A program made the translations under genes and the position numbers. The notes under the pieces were generated by a model, which worked only from the letters and a program-made list of their open reading frames with translations, was not told the origin of the DNA and did not search any database. Below are positions 1-6,873 of a DNA stretch of 21,704 bases, piece by piece. Source of the stretch: JAENVT01 sp031430695 (GTDB lineage: Bacteria; Actinomycetota; Acidimicrobiia; Acidimicrobiales; Ilumatobacteraceae); contig JANPBZ010000164.1 of assembly GCA_031430695.1 (NCBI GenBank), positions 1-21,704 of the forward strand. The letters are read 5' to 3'. Position 1 is the stretch's first letter, and each line of letters opens with the position of its first letter.

Positions 1-596
1 TTCAGTTCGTTCTTTGCCGGGTCCGCCGCGCTCGGCACTTTGGCGACATCGAGCAGGGCGGCGGAAATGAGGAGCCCGGTTCCGCTGAGTTGGAGGTTCT
101 TGATAAGCGCATCGGCGTTCACCGGAGTGCCGTCGGTGAACGTGATGCCCTCGCGCACCGTGATGGTCCACTCGGTGTAGTCGTCATTGGGAGTGATTGC
201 TTCGGCCAAGACGGGATGGACCTTGAGATCGTCGCCGATCGCGGCCACCGAGTCGAAGAAAGTGCGAGCCCGCTGGAAACAGTAGGTATCACACTGCATC
301 GCCGCAGGAGTCCATGGGCTGGTGACTTCGGCCTCGCCACTCACAATCAGCGTCCCGCCGAGCACCGGCACGTCCGCGGGTGTGGTCTCCGGGGGGCTCG
401 TGCCCTCGGCGACGGTGGTTTCGACCGCAACGCTTGGCTCCGTGTCCCCGCTGCTCGCCGTGGTCTCCGTCACAACAGTTGTGGCGTCCGTGCTATCGCC
501 GCCATTCTTCTTGCCGCATGCAGCCGCAAAAAGCCCGAGACTCAGTAACGCCGCTGTGATGATCCGCTTCCTCGATCGTTGCCTTGTTCGCACCAT
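1..596 (-). CDS. ABC transporter substrate-binding lipoprotein, family 5 (partial, N-terminal part)
   Basis: The reading frame is open from the start codon to the window edge (198 codons), so the C-terminal part is missing. It begins with a basic n-region (RQRSRKR), a hydrophobic stretch and a lipobox ending in AAAC at about residue 27, which is a lipoprotein signal. A Thr/Glu/Ser-rich linker follows to about residue 75. The mature domain then starts with GGTLIVSGEAE and contains the family-typical stretch YTEWTITVREGITFTDGTPV, which identifies a SBP_bac_5 (peptide/nickel/oligopeptide) binding protein delivering ligand to an ABC importer. The ligand cannot be told from this part. A run of G (AAGGGGGG on the minus strand) lies almost against the ATG, so the adjacent GTG at 593 is an equally good start. 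It is divergent from the DUF5522 gene, with a CRP-like palindrome between them. Confidence 0.85.
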   Translation of the reverse strand, partial: MVRTRQRSRKRIITAALLSLGLFAAACGKKNGGDSTDATTVVTETTASSGDTEPSVAVETTVAEGTSPPETTPADVPVLGGTLIVSGEAEVTSPWTPAAMQCDTYCFQRARTFFDSVAAIGDDLKVHPVLAEAITPNDDYTEWTITVREGITFTDGTPVNADALIKNLQLSGTGLLISAALLDVAKVPSAADPAKNEL

Positions 597-731
597 TTCC
601 CCCCTTGTTTCGATGATCGGTGTGTCGTAGTTGTGACGGTAACGGTGTGACCCCCATCACATGCCGACTGCCCGGCACCTTACTCACGCCGCCCGCCCTG
701 TCAACGAACCAAGCAGATACCGTGGCGAATC
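597..731. promoter_or_regulatory. Divergent promoter region between the binding-protein gene and the DUF5522 gene
   Basis: This 135-bp gap separates two divergently transcribed genes, so it should hold both promoters. I could not place convincing -35/-10 boxes by eye. The visible elements are a G-rich ribosome binding site for the minus-strand gene at about 599-606, a TGTGAC half-site at 632-637, and the full palindrome at 646-661 that is listed separately. Confidence 0.5.
646..661. promoter_or_regulatory. CRP/FNR-family (cAMP receptor type) operator
   Basis: The sequence is TGTGA, six bases (CCCCCA), then TCACA, a perfect match to the TGTGA-N6-TCACA palindrome bound by CRP and by actinobacterial relatives such as GlxR and Mycobacterium Crp. 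It is centred about 57 bp upstream of the binding-protein start and about 78 bp upstream of the DUF5522 start. A further TGTGAC half-site lies 14 bp to its left. The regulatory role is inferred from the motif and its position only. Confidence 0.5.
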
Positions 732-962
732 GTGCCGAAGTTGCGCGACGAGTACCTCGAGAGCGCCCACCCGCGACGATTGTCGACACATCACCCTCGC
801 TTCGCAGAGATCATGGCGCGTCACCGTCAGGCGGTAGCCGAGGGCGAACCCTGTTATGAGGATCCGTCGACACGGCTCTTCGTCTTCACGACGGTATTTC
901 TCGCCGAGCGTGGGTACTGCTGCGACAGCGGGTGCAGGCACTGTCCATTCATCACTGACTGA
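732..962 (+). CDS. DUF5522 family small cysteine-rich protein
   Basis: This 76-residue protein starts with GTG. Its second half carries the pattern that marks the DUF5522 family: HRQAVAEGEP at 31-40, a hydrophobic LFVFTTVFLAERGY stretch, and a cysteine cluster C63-C64-x3-C68-x2-C71 followed by Pro. The clustered Cys and His suggest metal binding, but no function is established that I know of. It sits 16 bp upstream of the PPK2 start codon and probably shares its transcript. No strong ribosome binding site is visible. Confidence 0.75.
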   Translation: MPKLRDEYLESAHPRRLSTHHPRFAEIMARHRQAVAEGEPCYEDPSTRLFVFTTVFLAERGYCCDSGCRHCPFITD

Positions 963-978
963 GATACCGTCGCACGGC

Positions 979-1791
979 ATGGCAACCAATCCCATCGCAG
1001 CTCTCCGCGTCTCGAAACCGGCGAAGTTCGAACTCAAGCAATGCGACCCGAGTGACACCCTCGGTTGGCACAAGGAGGCGGCCGGAGCCGAACTCGAACA
1101 GGTCAAGCTCAAGCTCGACGAATTGCAGCAACGTCTGGCAGCCGAAGGCAAGCGCAGTGTCTTGTTGGTGCTGCAGGCGCGTGATGCCGCCGGCAAGGAC
1201 GGCACCGTGCGATCGATCTTCTCCGGCCTCAATCCGGCAGGCATCAGGGTCACCAGTTTCAAGGTGCCTGCCGGTCGGGAAACGGCCCAGGACTACCTGT
1301 GGCGAGTTCACGCTGCATGTCCAGCTCATGGCGAGATCGGTGTGTTCAACCGCAGCCACTACGAGGAGGTACTCGTCGTCCGTGTCAAGGACCTTGCCAC
1401 CCGCTCGGTCTGGAGCAAACGATTCCGGCACATCAACGAGTTCGAGCGGATGCTGTCCGATGAGGGAACGAGCATCGTGAAGTGCTTCCTCAATGTGTCG
1501 AAAGCCGAGCAGGCGCGTCGGTTTCAGGATCGCCTCGATGATCCATCGAAGAATTGGAAGTTCCGCGCAGGCGACATCACCGACCGCAAGCTGTGGTCGA
1601 AGTTCGAGCTGGCCTACGAAGAGGCGATCGCCAAGACGTCGACGACCTGTGCGCCGTGGTACGTCGTACCCGCCGACCACAACTGGGTGCGTAATCTGGC
1701 CGTCGCCAAGATCCTGCTGAACACCTTGGCTGCACTCGACCCCAAGTTCCCCGCCCCGGAACCGGGTATCCGCGCCATCAAGATCACGTAG
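979..1791 (+). CDS. ppk2: PPK2-family polyphosphate:nucleotide phosphotransferase
   Basis: This 270-residue cytoplasmic kinase transfers phosphate between inorganic polyphosphate and nucleotides (AMP or ADP, possibly GDP). Seen in the sequence: a Walker A-like QARDAAGKDGT at 66-76, the following FSGLNPAGIRVTSFK, a Walker B-like GVFNRSHYEEVLVVRV at 121-136, and the C-terminal KTSTTCAPWYVVPADHNW. These match the single-domain PPK2 group near TIGR03709, whose usual length is about 260-300. The frame stays open upstream to 856, but that part overlaps the DUF5522 gene, and the ATG at 979 gives the normal family N terminus. The next gene, the xanthine dehydrogenase FAD subunit, starts 58 bp downstream on the same strand. 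The nucleotide preference is not readable from sequence alone. Confidence 0.9.
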   Translation: MATNPIAALRVSKPAKFELKQCDPSDTLGWHKEAAGAELEQVKLKLDELQQRLAAEGKRSVLLVLQARDAAGKDGTVRSIFSGLNPAGIRVTSFKVPAGRETAQDYLWRVHAACPAHGEIGVFNRSHYEEVLVVRVKDLATRSVWSKRFRHINEFERMLSDEGTSIVKCFLNVSKAEQARRFQDRLDDPSKNWKFRAGDITDRKLWSKFELAYEEAIAKTSTTCAPWYVVPADHNWVRNLAVAKILLNTLAALDPKFPAPEPGIRAIKIT

Positions 1792-1849
1792 ATCAATTCG
1801 GTCGGTAGACGACTCCTGAGCATCGACGAAATGTAAGGTCCGCAGAGAC

Positions 1850-2698
1850 ATGAGCATGATGATCCCGACCACTCTCGCCGAGGCACTGACCGTGCTCGCG
1901 GCCGAGCCGATGTCGATGGTTCTCGCAGGTGGAACCGATGTCATGGTGGAGGTCAACAGCGGGCATCGCCGACCGGACGCCGTGATTGTCCTGACTCGTA
2001 TTCCGGAGTTGCGCACCTGGTCACACGATGTCCCATCGGCGATGCTGCGGATCGGCGCTGGGATCACGTACGCCGAATTGGAACGCGAGCCCTTTCTGCG
2101 GTGGGTGCCAGCGCTCAGTCAGGCGGCTCGAACCGTCGGGTCGCCGCAGATCCGCCACGCGGCGACGCTTGGCGGCAACGTGGCCACGTGCTCGCCGGCT
2201 GGCGATGGTCTGCCCGTGCTCGCGGCGCTCGACGCCGTGGCGCACCTGGTGTCTGCCACCGATTCACGTTCGGTTCCGTTCAGCGAGTTCATGACCGGTC
2301 CGAAGCGCACGGTGCTCCAGCCGGGCGAACTGATCGAAGCGGTGTCCGTCCCTGTCTTTGCCCGATGGCAGGGGTACGCCAAGGTGGGCGTGCGCAATGC
2401 GATGGTCATTTCCAATGCAGGCGCGTGCCTGGCCGTCGACGACACCGGTGGCGTGCGGCTGGCGCTCGGCTCGGTCGGCCCGACGATCATCCGATGCCAC
2501 GAGGCCGAGTCCTTCGCCGCGTCGGTCGTCGATCATCCCGGTCGATCAGTGACCGAAGCGGAGGCCGAAGAGTTCGGACGCTTGGCGGCGTCCGCTGCTC
2601 GCCCCATCGACGACCATCGCTCAACTGCCGAGTACCGACGCCATGCAGTCGCTGTGTTGTCGCGCCGCCTGTTGCGGAGGGCGTTTCCGAATGGCTGA
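1850..2698 (+). CDS. Xanthine dehydrogenase-type molybdenum hydroxylase, FAD-binding subunit
   Basis: This 282-residue medium subunit passes electrons from the Fe-S clusters to FAD and on to the final acceptor. Seen: the FAD-binding AGGTD at 26-30, the second FAD loop TLGGNVATCSPAGD at 106-119, and a C-terminal CO-dehydrogenase-flavoprotein-like domain from about 175. Its length fits the CoxM/XdhB/PucC-type subunits. The 8-bp overlap with the next gene and the 4-bp overlap after that show a coupled three-gene hydroxylase operon. The order FAD, 2Fe-2S, Mo differs from Mo-first arrangements but is common. Xanthine/hypoxanthine as substrate is inferred from the large subunit. Confidence 0.9.
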   Translation: MSMMIPTTLAEALTVLAAEPMSMVLAGGTDVMVEVNSGHRRPDAVIVLTRIPELRTWSHDVPSAMLRIGAGITYAELEREPFLRWVPALSQAARTVGSPQIRHAATLGGNVATCSPAGDGLPVLAALDAVAHLVSATDSRSVPFSEFMTGPKRTVLQPGELIEAVSVPVFARWQGYAKVGVRNAMVISNAGACLAVDDTGGVRLALGSVGPTIIRCHEAESFAASVVDHPGRSVTEAEAEEFGRLAASAARPIDDHRSTAEYRRHAVAVLSRRLLRRAFPNG

Positions 2699-3176
2699 GA
2701 ACCAGAGCTACACCTTGCATGTCAACGGGTTGCTACACGATGTCCGCGACGCGTGGATCGGCGAGAGCCTGCTCTATGTACTGCGCGAACGGCTCGGTAT
2801 GTTGGGCAGCAAGGGAGCGTGCGAGCAGGGCGAGTGCGGATCCTGCAGCGTGCTGGTCGACGACGAACTGGTCTGCAGTTGTCTCGTGCTGGCAGCTTCG
2901 GCGGCTGGCCAGCAGATCGTAACCATCGAAGGCGTAGCACCACTCGGGTCGCCCACCGACGTGCAACAGGCCTTCGTCGACTGTGGTGCCGTGCAGTGCG
3001 GTTTCTGCACGCCCGGTCTGATCATGGCTGCGCACGCCCTCCTGGACCGCACGCCACAGCCAACCGACACCGAGATCCGCGAGGAGTTGTCGGGCAACAT
3101 CTGTCGTTGCACGGGTTATGGACGGATCATCGAGGCCGTGCAGCGCGTCGCCGTCTCCAGGACAGCACAGCAATGA
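2691..3176 (+). CDS. Xanthine dehydrogenase-type molybdenum hydroxylase, 2Fe-2S subunit
   Basis: This 161-residue small subunit carries two 2Fe-2S clusters linking the Mo site to FAD. Seen: the plant-ferredoxin cluster Cys 44, 49, 52 and 64 (CEQGECGSC ... C), then the four-helix cluster with C103-GF-C106 and C138-R-C140 in GNICRCTGY. All eight ligands are present, so it should be functional. The ATG at 2691 was preferred over upstream starts because it gives the usual short N terminus before the VNG strand. It overlaps the FAD-subunit gene by 8 bp and the Mo-subunit gene by 4 bp (ATGA). Confidence 0.93.
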   Translation: MAENQSYTLHVNGLLHDVRDAWIGESLLYVLRERLGMLGSKGACEQGECGSCSVLVDDELVCSCLVLAASAAGQQIVTIEGVAPLGSPTDVQQAFVDCGAVQCGFCTPGLIMAAHALLDRTPQPTDTEIREELSGNICRCTGYGRIIEAVQRVAVSRTAQQ

Positions 3177-5458
3177 GCACCGTCACGCGAGAAGGTGTGC
3201 TCGGTGGTCGCCTCGGCGACAGCACACCACGCCCCGACGGCATTGCCAAGGTTCAGGGATCCTTTGCCTTCTCGGGTGATCTGTCAGCCGACGGTTTCTT
3301 GTGGGGCGCAACCCTTCGATCACCCCATCCGTACGCCCGGATCGTCAGCATCGACCTCACTCCTGCGTGGCGAATCGACGGCGTGGAGGCCATCGTCACC
3401 GCCACCGACGTGCCCGGCAAGCCGACCTATGGACTGATCAGCAGCGACCAGCCGGTCTTCGCCGACGATGTGGTTCGTTACGTGGGAGAGCCGATCGCCG
3501 CGGTCGCCGCCGACCACCCTGAGACCTGCCGGCGCGCATTGGAGGCGATCGTCGTCGAGTACGAGGTGCTGGCGCCGTTGACGGATCCAGAGGGTGCGAT
3601 CGATGGCACCCACCCGCCGATCCATCCTGCCGGGAACGTGATTCGCCACCAACGGATCGTCACCGGTGATCAATCGCTGATTGGTGACGTCGTGGTCGAG
3701 GGCACCTACGAGTTGGGCATGCAGGATCAGGCGTTCCTCGGCCTCGAGGCTGCGCTGGCCCTGCCCGATCCGGGTGGGACTGGTGTCGAACTGTTCATCG
3801 CCACCCAGTGGCTGCACGAGGACCGAGGTCAGATCGCTGCGTGCCTCAATCTGGCTCCCGAGCAGGTACGCCTGACCCTCGGGGGAGTGGGGGGAGCGTT
3901 TGGTGCGCGCGAGGACATCAGCCTGCAGGTGCACACGTGCCTGCTGGCATTGCGCACCGGTCGTCCGGTGCGAATGGCCTACAGCCGCGCAGAGAGCTTC
4001 CTCGGTCACGTACATCGCCATCCCGCAACCGTTTGGATGCGACATCACGCAACCCGTGAGGGTGTGATTCAACGTATCGAGGCGCGTATGGTGCTCGATG
4101 GCGGCGCCTACGCCTCGACGTCGTCGGCGGTTCTCATCAACGCCGTCACCCATACTCAGGGTCCCTACAGATGCCCCAACGCAACGGTCGACGGCTACGC
4201 GGTGCGCACCAACAATCTGCCGTGCGGGGCGATGCGTGGGTTCGGAGTCGTGCAGGCCTGCTTCGCGCACGAAGGGCAGATGGACAAGCTTGCGGCAGCA
4301 TGCGGGCTCGACCCAGTCGAGATCCGGCTGCTCAACGCGATGGAGACCGGAGACGCGTTGATCACCGGTCAGTTGATCGAGAATGTCGCCCCGGTTGCCG
4401 AGTGCATCCGTCAGACTGCGGCACTTCCGCTCCCGGACACGCCCGTGGGCGGACACGACGATGATCCCATGCATCTTCCCGGTGGTGCCGGGCTGACTGC
4501 TGATCGCTCGCACATTCGCCGCGGTATCGGTTGGGGCGTGGCGATGAAGAATCTGATGTACTCCGAGGGATTCGACGACTACTCCACGGCCCGCTGCCGG
4601 CTTGTCGACGGAGTCGTCTCGTTGAAGTTCGCGGCGTCGGAGGTCGGCCAGGGATTCGTGGTGCTCGCCCAGCAGATCGCCCGCACGGTGCTCGGCGTCG
4701 ACGACGTCGTGCTGGAGCCGATCGACACGACGATTGGCTCGTCCGGCTCCACCTCGGCGTCACGTCAGACATGGATGAGCGGTGGCGCAGTCGATGGGGC
4801 CTGCCGCTTGGTGCGCGAAAGACTGTTCGAGCATGTGGGTGCACTCAACGATATCGAGCCGGTGAGGCTGGCCATCAACGGCCGTGATGTCGTCGACACG
4901 ATGGGCTCGCTGCGAGTGCCGGCGAAGGTGGCGAGCGCAGGATTGGTGTTCGAGGAGACATTCGTGCACCATCACCGACCCACCGAGGAGCTCGACGAGA
5001 ACGGGCAGGGCAACTGCCATACGGCGTTCGCGTTCGTCGCCCATCGTGCGGTCGTCGACGTCGACCCCGAACTCGGACTCGTCAAGGTCGTGCAGGTCGC
5101 GACGGCACAAGACGTCGGCATGGCGTTGAACCCAATGAGCGTGATCGGGCAGATCGAAGGAGGCATCGCTCAAGGCCTCGGTCTGGCGGTGATGGAAGAA
5201 CTGATCCTCGCCGATGGCAAGGTGCGCAACGCCAGCTTCACCGACTACCTGCTGCCGACCATGCTCGACATGCCGCCGGTCGTGGCGACCCTGATCGAGC
5301 ACCCTGATCCCATGGCACCGCTCGGCGCCAAGGGCGTCGGGGAGCCACCGTGCATCTCGTCGACGCCGGCAATCGTGGCCGCCATCCGCGACGCGATCGG
5401 TCGGGACCTCTGGCGCGTCCCTGTGCGTCCCTCGGATATCTGCCTACCCAACGGCTAG
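3173..5458 (+). CDS. Xanthine dehydrogenase-type molybdenum hydroxylase, molybdopterin-binding large subunit
   Basis: This 761-residue catalytic subunit binds the molybdopterin cofactor and hydroxylates a heterocyclic or aldehyde substrate with water. Seen: the N-terminal a/b hammerhead domain (to about 140), the Mo-cofactor glycine-rich loop GGVGGAFGARE (E247), GAMRGFG (R355), VGQG near 495, and the base Glu in GAKGVGEPP (E724). A Glu and an Arg at the positions of E247 and R355 are the purine-contacting pair of xanthine dehydrogenases. Aldehyde oxidases lack it, and the selenium/copper-type cysteine loop of CO dehydrogenase is absent. I therefore read it as a purine hydroxylase (PucD/XdhA type), though N-heterocycles other than xanthine stay possible. 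The start codon overlaps the upstream stop (ATGA). Confidence 0.92.
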   Translation: MSTVTREGVLGGRLGDSTPRPDGIAKVQGSFAFSGDLSADGFLWGATLRSPHPYARIVSIDLTPAWRIDGVEAIVTATDVPGKPTYGLISSDQPVFADDVVRYVGEPIAAVAADHPETCRRALEAIVVEYEVLAPLTDPEGAIDGTHPPIHPAGNVIRHQRIVTGDQSLIGDVVVEGTYELGMQDQAFLGLEAALALPDPGGTGVELFIATQWLHEDRGQIAACLNLAPEQVRLTLGGVGGAFGAREDISLQVHTCLLALRTGRPVRMAYSRAESFLGHVHRHPATVWMRHHATREGVIQRIEARMVLDGGAYASTSSAVLINAVTHTQGPYRCPNATVDGYAVRTNNLPCGAMRGFGVVQACFAHEGQMDKLAAACGLDPVEIRLLNAMETGDALITGQLIENVAPVAECIRQTAALPLPDTPVGGHDDDPMHLPGGAGLTADRSHIRRGIGWGVAMKNLMYSEGFDDYSTARCRLVDGVVSLKFAASEVGQGFVVLAQQIARTVLGVDDVVLEPIDTTIGSSGSTSASRQTWMSGGAVDGACRLVRERLFEHVGALNDIEPVRLAINGRDVVDTMGSLRVPAKVASAGLVFEETFVHHHRPTEELDENGQGNCHTAFAFVAHRAVVDVDPELGLVKVVQVATAQDVGMALNPMSVIGQIEGGIAQGLGLAVMEELILADGKVRNASFTDYLLPTMLDMPPVVATLIEHPDPMAPLGAKGVGEPPCISSTPAIVAAIRDAIGRDLWRVPVRPSDICLPNG

Positions 5459-5468
5459 GTTGGCCAGC

Positions 5469-5963
5469 GTGGCGAACGAGCGTGAAATCATGACCTGGGA
5501 GATGTTTGGCGAGGCCTCGCGAGCGCTTTCCCAGATGGTGGCCGACGACTACGAGCCCGACATGATCCTGTCGATCGCTCGGGGAGGATTGTTGATCGGC
5601 GGAGCCATGGGTTATGCGTTGTCCGTCAAGAACGTCTACACGATGAACGTCGAGTTCTATACGGGTGTCGACGAACGCCTGGAAGTGCCGCGAATCCTGC
5701 CGCCTGCACCTGACTTCGTCGACGTCAGCGACGCCCGAATCCTGATCGCCGACGATGTTGCCGACACCGGCCACACGTTGCGAAGCGTGCAGCAGTTCTG
5801 TGAGGGCAAGGTGGCCGAGGTACGCACGGCCGTGCTGTACGAGAAGAGTCACTCCGTGGTGCGATGCGACTATGTGTGGAAGCGCACCGACCAATGGATC
5901 AACTTCCCCTGGAGCGACAAGCCTCCCGTTGCGAAGCGAGTCTGGTCGGTCAAGGATGCGTGA
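5469..5963 (+). CDS. Phosphoribosyltransferase (purine-type, COG2236-like)
   Basis: This 164-residue cytoplasmic enzyme has the PRPP-binding loop ILIADDVADTGHTL at 91-104 and an N-terminal SIARGGLLIGGAMGYAL segment, both standard for type I phosphoribosyltransferases. The region MNVEFYTGVDERLEVP and the end RTDQWINFPWS match a group widespread in Actinobacteria and usually annotated as a hypoxanthine/xanthine-like phosphoribosyltransferase. Its gene begins 10 bp after the xanthine dehydrogenase Mo subunit, so it is probably cotranscribed and would return bases to nucleotides beside an enzyme that oxidises them. GTG at 5469 was chosen; TTG at 5460 and ATG at 5490 are in-frame alternatives. The base preference is inference. 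Confidence 0.85.
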   Translation: MANEREIMTWEMFGEASRALSQMVADDYEPDMILSIARGGLLIGGAMGYALSVKNVYTMNVEFYTGVDERLEVPRILPPAPDFVDVSDARILIADDVADTGHTLRSVQQFCEGKVAEVRTAVLYEKSHSVVRCDYVWKRTDQWINFPWSDKPPVAKRVWSVKDA

Positions 5964-5983
5964 GCCAACTCGCGTGAGCCAAC
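5958..5983. repeat. Short direct repeat (two 12-bp units)
   Basis: GCGTGAGCCAAC occurs at 5958-5969 and again at 5972-5983, a 14-bp period, straddling the phosphoribosyltransferase stop codon. It looks like a local duplication. No role can be assigned. Confidence 0.5.
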
Positions 5984-6006
5984 ACGCCTTCGGCGTGTCG
6001 TCTCAC
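5974..6006. terminator. Hairpin between convergent genes, probable bidirectional terminator
   Basis: ACACGCC (5982-5988) pairs perfectly with GGCGTGT (5992-5998) around a 3-base loop. GTGAG (5974-5978) pairs with CTCAC (6002-6006) outside a symmetric 3-base internal loop. It lies between the stop codons of the phosphoribosyltransferase and the superoxide dismutase, which face each other. There is no long T-run, as is usual in high-GC genomes. Confidence 0.6.
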
Positions 6007-6017
6007 CCACGCCCAAG

Positions 6018-6617
6018 CTAAGCAGTTGCCGCCGCGAACCTTCGCGCAACGTCTGCCCAGTTGACGACGTTCCAGATCGCTTCGACGTAGTCGGGTCTGC
6101 GGTTGTTGTACTGCAGGTAGTAGGCATGTTCCCACGCGTCGATCGCCAGCAGCGGCACGGCTCCCAGTGTGGTGTTCTCGTGATGATCCTCGAGTTGTTC
6201 GATGATCAGCCGTCGACCGATGGGCTCCCACGAGAAAATGCCCCATCCCGAGCCCTGAACAAGATTCGTTGCGCTACTGAAGTGGGCTTGGAACGCGTCG
6301 AACGAGCCGAACTGGTCGTCGATCGCAGCAGCCAACTCGCCGAGGGGCTTGCCGCCACCGTCGGGTGAGAGGTTGGCCCAGTACATGGTGTGCAGTACGT
6401 GGCCGCCGAGGTTGAAGGCCAATGACTTCTCGAGACCGACGATCGTGTCGTACGTTCCGCCGGCACGAGCCTCGGCCAGCTTCTCGAGGGCGGTGTTGGC
6501 GCCTTTCACATACGCCGCGTGATGCTTGGAGTGGTGGAGTTCGACGATCTGCCCGCTGAGGTGCGGTTCCAACGCACCCGGGTCGTAGGCGAGATCAGGA
6601 AGGATGTAGTCGCTCAT
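6018..6617 (-). CDS. sodA: Superoxide dismutase, Fe/Mn family
   Basis: This 199-residue cytoplasmic enzyme dismutates superoxide. The metal ligands are visible as H28 in ELHHSKHH, H76 in GGHVLHTMYW, and D160 and H164 in AIDAWEHAYYLQY. The sequences GSGWGIFSW and IWNVVNWADV complete the family pattern. The ATG at 6617 (MSDYILPDL) gives the standard N terminus; the frame extends 9 codons further, but that part does not match the family. At the metal-tuning position the protein has His (H145 in EDHHEN) where many Mn enzymes have Gln, as in the mycobacterial Fe-type enzyme as I recall it. The metal used is therefore uncertain. The hemerythrin-like gene 2.7 kb away also hints at oxygen handling. 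Confidence 0.95.
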   Translation of the reverse strand: MSDYILPDLAYDPGALEPHLSGQIVELHHSKHHAAYVKGANTALEKLAEARAGGTYDTIVGLEKSLAFNLGGHVLHTMYWANLSPDGGGKPLGELAAAIDDQFGSFDAFQAHFSSATNLVQGSGWGIFSWEPIGRRLIIEQLEDHHENTTLGAVPLLAIDAWEHAYYLQYNNRRPDYVEAIWNVVNWADVARRFAAATA

Positions 6618-6698
6618 GGTCGGTACGGTACCCAACGGTCGCATCGGCTAACCGCACAAGCGGTATCTCATCGTGGGTCCTTACTCTCTCGTTCCACG

Positions 6699-6745
6699 GC
6701 GTTTGATGACTGGCGCCCCGCATAGGGGCTCGAGTCGCCAAGCGC
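6699..6745 (+). repeat. 47-bp palindromic repeat, copy 1 (REP-like)
   Basis: The outer arms GCGTTTGATGACT and AGTCGCCAAGCGC are complementary apart from G-T pairs and one A/C mismatch. An inner GCCCC/GGGGC stem encloses the 5-base loop GCATA. It matches copy 2 at 38 of 47 positions, counted by eye. It lies downstream of the NfnB-like gene and upstream of sodA. Confidence 0.75.
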
Positions 6746-6760
6746 ACCTGCGTGATCATT

Positions 6761-6807
6761 GCGTCTGATGACTGGCGCCCCGATGCGGGGCCGGAGTCGT
6801 CAAACGC
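6761..6807 (+). repeat. 47-bp palindromic repeat, copy 2 (REP-like)
   Basis: This is a second copy in the same orientation, 15 bp after copy 1. Its arms are GCGTCTGATGACT and AGTCGTCAAACGC, with the inner GCCCC/GGGGC stem around GATGC. It matches the reverse complement of the copy at 21612-21658 at 41 of 47 positions, counted by eye. Confidence 0.75.
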
Positions 6808-6873
6808 TGCGTCGACGAGCGCGAGTGCCCGATATCGAGCGCAGCGGCAAACACTCCGATGAGCCGCCCGAAC

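Larger units (their letters stand above)
6618..6873. other. Intergenic region upstream of sodA, downstream of the NfnB-like gene
   Basis: This 256-bp gap lies between two minus-strand genes. It holds the two 47-bp palindromic repeats listed separately (6699-6745 and 6761-6807), a small 5-bp hairpin ACCGC/GCGGT at 6651-6664, and presumably the sodA promoter. No open frame with coding character was seen. Confidence 0.6.

Noticed and set aside
952..2067. Minus-strand 371-codon frame opposite the PPK2 gene.
   Set aside because: It has no domain, lies opposite a well-supported gene and crosses into the FAD-subunit gene.
2753..3172. The large molybdenum-subunit frame is open for 140 codons upstream of the chosen start.
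   Set aside because: That part overlaps the 2Fe-2S subunit in another frame and reads as Arg-rich nonsense. The ATGA overlap start at 3173 gives the normal N terminus.
3320..4513. Minus-strand 397-codon frame opposite the molybdenum subunit.
   Set aside because: It is a shadow of a strongly conserved gene, with no recognisable motif and low-complexity composition.
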